Source of the DNA: Dongia sedimenti
GTDB taxonomy: Bacteria > Pseudomonadota > Alphaproteobacteria > Dongiales > Dongiaceae
Length of the DNA stretch: 64,000 nt
Assembly (NCBI GenBank): GCA_030715195.1
Contig: JAUYVI010000005.1
Coordinates: 434,001 to 498,000 of the forward strand
Direction: 5' to 3'
Within the stretch, counting starts at the first letter, position 1; each line of letters starts with the position of its first letter. The translations under genes and the position numbers were made by a program. Shown here one piece after another: positions 60,753-64,000 of the stretch. The notes below the pieces were generated by a model. The model ran no database searches and was not told where the DNA came from. It worked only from the letters and a program-made list of their open reading frames with translations.

Positions 60753-61681
60753 ACCGGCGGATCGCGGAGCAGGCGGCGGATTGGGCGCTCCGCCTCGCCG
60801 ACGGCATCTCCGAGCCGGAGCGCCTCGACTTCGACGCCTGGCTCCGGCGCGACCCGGCGCATGGGCGGGCCTTCGACCGGGCGCGGCGCATCATGGGCGA
60901 GGCCGGCATGGCACTCCGGCTCGATACCGATTTCACCCGACGGCTGCTGCGCCGGCCGGAGAAGCGCGGCGGACCCACCGCAATTGTCGTGCTTCTGGTC
61001 CTCGCTGCCGCCGGGGGTGCCTTTCTCGCCGCCGACGGACCGCTGCGCCTACGTGCGGATTTCGTCTCCGCCGCCGGCGACATGCCGCGGATTGCCTTGA
61101 GCGATGGGTCGTATGTCACCCTGAACGGGGAATCCGCGATCGCCGCGCATTTCGACGCCGGGACGCGCAGCGTTACCTTGCTCAAAGGCGAAGCCTATTT
61201 CGAGGTCGCGTCCGATCCGGCGCGGCCTTTCGTCGTCACGGCCGGTCCGGGGCGCATCGAAGCGCGTGGCACCGCCTTCGACGTCAACCTGGTCGGAGGC
61301 GAGGTCGATGTCACCGTCACCGAGCACACGGTCGCGGTCAAAGCGACCGCCGCCGGCGCCGAGACCTTGCTCGCCTCGGGCCGTCGCCTCGCCTACGACG
61401 ATCAGGGCATCCTGCGCCGCCCCGAGCCGGTGCCCGAGGGGTTCGAGACGCCCTGGCGCCAGGGCCGCCTGATCTTCGAGGACCGCCCCCTTTCAATGGT
61501 GGCCGAGGAGATCTTCCGTCACCTCCCCGGCAAGGTCGTGGTCGCGGATCGCGCCCTCGCCGGCCGGCGCATCAGCGGCTCCTTCGATCTCGCCGATCCC
61601 GAAGCGGCCCTTGCGAGCTTCGCCACGGCCTTCGGCCTGCGCGTCGCCCATCTCGGATCGGTCCTGACGGTTATCTACTAG
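60749..61681 (+). CDS. fecR: FecR-family anti-sigma/signal transducer
   Basis: A 310-aa single-pass protein from ATG 60749. The cytoplasmic anti-sigma part has the hallmark AADWALRLADGISEPERLDF and DAWLRRDPAHGRAFDRARRI. The membrane helix is TAIVVLLVLAAAGGAFLAA. The periplasmic FecR domain carries IALSDGSYVTLNGESAIAAH and RIEARGTAFDVNLVGGEVDV, then a C-terminal STN-like region (FEDRPLSMVAEEIFRHLPGK) that contacts the receptor N-terminus. Confidence 0.92.
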   Translation: MNRRIAEQAADWALRLADGISEPERLDFDAWLRRDPAHGRAFDRARRIMGEAGMALRLDTDFTRRLLRRPEKRGGPTAIVVLLVLAAAGGAFLAADGPLRLRADFVSAAGDMPRIALSDGSYVTLNGESAIAAHFDAGTRSVTLLKGEAYFEVASDPARPFVVTAGPGRIEARGTAFDVNLVGGEVDVTVTEHTVAVKATAAGAETLLASGRRLAYDDQGILRRPEPVPEGFETPWRQGRLIFEDRPLSMVAEEIFRHLPGKVVVADRALAGRRISGSFDLADPEAALASFATAFGLRVAHLGSVLTVIY

Positions 61682-61792
61682 AAAAACCGCTGCCGAAAAA
61701 AACTTCGAAAAGCGACGGCCTCATTCCGGCCGCTCATTCGTCCTTCCTGCAACGGCGCATCCGGTGCCGCTCTGCAGGGATAAGGGGTCTTC

Positions 61793-64000
61793 ATGCGCAA
61801 CAGTCGGGAAGCGGTTCGGCCCGCGACCATCACCATCGCAATATCCGTGGCCTTGGCGCTGGCCTTGACGATCGGCGGGCTGGTCTCCGCGGCCACGCTC
61901 GGCGCGCGGCCCGCTGCGGCACAGGAACAGCTTGTCACGGTCGATGTTCCGGCGGGCGCGCTTTCCGCGGGATTGCAACGGCTGGCGGTCCAGACCGGGT
62001 TGCAGATCGGCTTCGACAGCGTCTTGCTCGAAGGCATGACCACCGAGGGCCTGACCGGAAGGTTCACCGCGGAGCAGGCTCTGCAGAAGCTGCTGGCGGG
62101 CAAGGGCCTCGATTACCGCTTCACCGATCCCCGCACCGTGACGCTCGCCGCCTCCGCCGGTGGACAGCAATCCCAGCTCGTGACGTCGCTGCCGCCGATC
62201 GAGGTCACGGCGGGCAGCGGCGGCGTGATCCAGTCGAAAGGCTATACCGGCGTCAGCTCTGCCACCGGCGCTAAGACCGACACGCCCTTCATCGAGACGC
62301 CGCAATCGATCTCTTCCGTCACCGAGACCCAGCTCGAGGATCGCAACCCGCAGGACTTGCCCGATGCCATCGCCTATACGCCGGGCGCCAGGATCGATGC
62401 CTACGGCACCGATCCGCGCTTCGATTCCTTCTTTGTGCGCGGCTTCAACGTCACCAATACCGGGGTCTTCCGCGACAATCTGCGCCAGCCGGTCGCGGGC
62501 TACGGCTATTTCGTGACCGAGCCCTATGGCATCGAAGGCATCTCGATCCTGCGCGGTCCTTCTTCAGCACTTTACGGCGCGACCGGCGCCGGCGGCCTCT
62601 ACAACGTCATTACCAAGCGCCCGACCGACGAGCCGCAGCATGAAGTACAGGCGCAGTTCGGCAGCGATGACCGCTATCAGGGCCAGTTCGATCTCTCCGG
62701 CCCGGTGAGCGAGGACAAGTCCGTGCTCTACCGCGTGACCGGCCTCGGCCGTGTCGCTGATACCGAGTTCGACTCCGTTCCCGACGATCGTGCCTTCATC
62801 GCCCCGGCATTGACCTGGAAGCCGAACGACAACACCAAGATGACCTTCCTCGCGGAATATGCGCGCTCGATGACCGGCGGCAATCCGGCCTATTACAACG
62901 ACCGCTATGGCCACGTGTCCAAGTTCGAAGCCGGCGATCCGGCCTTCGGCGACCTCACCCACGATCAGGGACGGTTCGGCTGGGAGTTCGAGCACACCGT
63001 GAACGACACGTTCACCATCCGCCAGAACATGCGCTACTCGATCCAGGATATCCGCGCCGAATACGTCTACACCTTCAACGGCGCGCAACACGCGCTCGAT
63101 CCCAACCTGGTCGATCGCGGCACCGGCCTCGACGACCAGCTCCTGCATTCGGTCAGCGTCGACAACCAGGTCGAGACCCGGGTCGAGACGGGTCCTCTCG
63201 ATCACACCCTGCTGACCGGCGTCGACGTCACCTGGATCGACTATCGCTACCTCACCGGGTCGGGCGCGGCGCCGGCCCTCGTCCTCTCCGATCCCAATTA
63301 CGGCGAATCGATCGACACGCCGGAGCTGACCGCGCGTACCGACCAGACCCAGGTCCAGACCGGTGTCTATATCCAGGATCAGATTCGCTTCGACGATGCC
63401 GTGATCCTGACGCTCGGCGGCCGCCATGACTGGGTCACCACCGATACCAGCAACACCGATCTCACGACCTCGGATACCGACCGGATCAAGCAGACCGACC
63501 GGAAGTTTTCCGGCCGCGTGGGCCTCACCTACAAGACCCCGTTCGGGATCGCGCCCTATGCCAGTTTCTCGACGGCCTTCTCGCCGAACGTCGGCATCAA
63601 CAACACGACCGGCCAGCCGTTCAAGCCGACCACCAGCGTGCAGGAGGAGGTCGGCATCAAATACCTGACGCCCGACCAGCGCGTCATGATCACCGCGGCG
63701 GTGTTCAACATCGACCAGAAGAACGGCCTCTTCTACGAGGTGATCAGCGGCGTCAACACCCAGGTCCAGCGCGGCAAGCTACGCTCCCAAGGCGCGGAAT
63801 TCGAGGCCACCGCCACCCTCGGCAACGGCCTCTCCCTGACCGGCTCATATACATATACAGAGCTCAAGATCCGCGAAGGCACGCCGGGCACGGTCGGCAA
63901 TTTCGTCTCCGGCGTGCCGAAACACATGGCCGCGGGCTGGATTCATTATGCGCTGCCGGATGACAGCGCCCTCGCCGGTTTTGCGTTCGGCTTCGGCGCC
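61793..64000 (+). CDS. TonB-dependent siderophore receptor, N-terminal part (cut by window end)
   Basis: The frame runs from ATG 61793 to the window edge without a stop (736 codons seen; a full receptor would be about 800). Signal peptide to about residue 43 (RPAAAQEQ). STN signalling domain: LSAGLQRLAVQTGLQIGFDS and TGRFTAEQALQKLLAGKGLD. TonB-box and plug region: DTPFIETPQSISSVTETQLE, RGFNVTNTGVFRDNLR and ILRGPSSALYGATGAGGLYN. Beta-barrel strands follow. The STN domain shows it signals through FecR to FecI, so this is a ferric-siderophore receptor that controls its own synthesis. Ligand unknown. Confidence 0.93.
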   Translation, partial: MRNSREAVRPATITIAISVALALALTIGGLVSAATLGARPAAAQEQLVTVDVPAGALSAGLQRLAVQTGLQIGFDSVLLEGMTTEGLTGRFTAEQALQKLLAGKGLDYRFTDPRTVTLAASAGGQQSQLVTSLPPIEVTAGSGGVIQSKGYTGVSSATGAKTDTPFIETPQSISSVTETQLEDRNPQDLPDAIAYTPGARIDAYGTDPRFDSFFVRGFNVTNTGVFRDNLRQPVAGYGYFVTEPYGIEGISILRGPSSALYGATGAGGLYNVITKRPTDEPQHEVQAQFGSDDRYQGQFDLSGPVSEDKSVLYRVTGLGRVADTEFDSVPDDRAFIAPALTWKPNDNTKMTFLAEYARSMTGGNPAYYNDRYGHVSKFEAGDPAFGDLTHDQGRFGWEFEHTVNDTFTIRQNMRYSIQDIRAEYVYTFNGAQHALDPNLVDRGTGLDDQLLHSVSVDNQVETRVETGPLDHTLLTGVDVTWIDYRYLTGSGAAPALVLSDPNYGESIDTPELTARTDQTQVQTGVYIQDQIRFDDAVILTLGGRHDWVTTDTSNTDLTTSDTDRIKQTDRKFSGRVGLTYKTPFGIAPYASFSTAFSPNVGINNTTGQPFKPTTSVQEEVGIKYLTPDQRVMITAAVFNIDQKNGLFYEVISGVNTQVQRGKLRSQGAEFEATATLGNGLSLTGSYTYTELKIREGTPGTVGNFVSGVPKHMAAGWIHYALPDDSALAGFAFGFGA

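Overview
High-GC chromosomal DNA with dense, mostly co-oriented gene blocks. The gene content (Usg-family protein, Coq7, CIRCE-controlled groESL, ChrB/ChrA, FnrL-type box, FecIRA, methyl-THF/corrinoid cluster, abundant palindromic intergenic repeats) points to an alphaproteobacterium, probably Rhodospirillales-like. Genus cannot be fixed from the sequence alone. No rRNA, tRNA, CRISPR array, prophage or canonical insertion sequence was seen.

Layout. 0-3 kb: periplasmic PQQ sugar dehydrogenase, a TPR protein and a sulfite-oxidase-like molybdoenzyme. 3.1-13.7 kb: a one-carbon island with a huge flavo-iron-sulfur protein, GST, DUF1638 protein, 'virulence factor' family protein, MetV-like and MetF-like methylene-THF reductase subunits, methyl-THF:corrinoid methyltransferase and a RACo-like corrinoid activator. 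Together they look like the core of a corrinoid-dependent demethylation/methyl-oxidation pathway without its substrate methyltransferase or corrinoid protein. 14-18 kb: secreted hypothetical proteins, hemN with an FNR-type box, GNAT and TPR proteins. 18.3-20.5 kb: groES-groEL with CIRCE. 20.7-25.9 kb: Usg, YqaA, DsbB, Coq7, a DUF559 endonuclease flanked by inverted palindromic repeats, YczE, dCTP deaminase and HNH nuclease. 26-29 kb: a diverged Lgt paralogue overlapping a radical SAM enzyme that resembles archaeal tetraether lipid synthase, followed by three overlapping small membrane proteins of one family. This is the most intriguing locus.

29-36.7 kb: redox and stress genes (AraC regulator, VOC protein, glutathionyl-hydroquinone reductase, AhpD-like protein), a PAS histidine kinase, a serine hydrolase, an AlkA-like glycosylase and GluQ-RS. 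36.7-42.3 kb: transporters (TerC, ClC with CBS domains, chromate efflux) and a DUF4142 lipoprotein. 42.4-49.3 kb: a chemoreceptor, two tandem Nudix proteins translationally coupled to an adenylate cyclase, and a vWA lipoprotein. 49.3-58.9 kb: aminotransferase, acetoacetyl-CoA synthetase, two EamA exporters, YkvA, Sel1, OsmC, a TPR-PRMT fusion and two tiny flagellum-related proteins. 59-64 kb: CitE-like lyase, then a Fur-box-preceded FecI-FecR-TonB receptor system cut by the window end.

Two families of palindromic repeats recur. The C-rich one (five sites) sits 5-25 nt downstream of stop codons, and at one site its half-elements flank the DUF559 nuclease gene.
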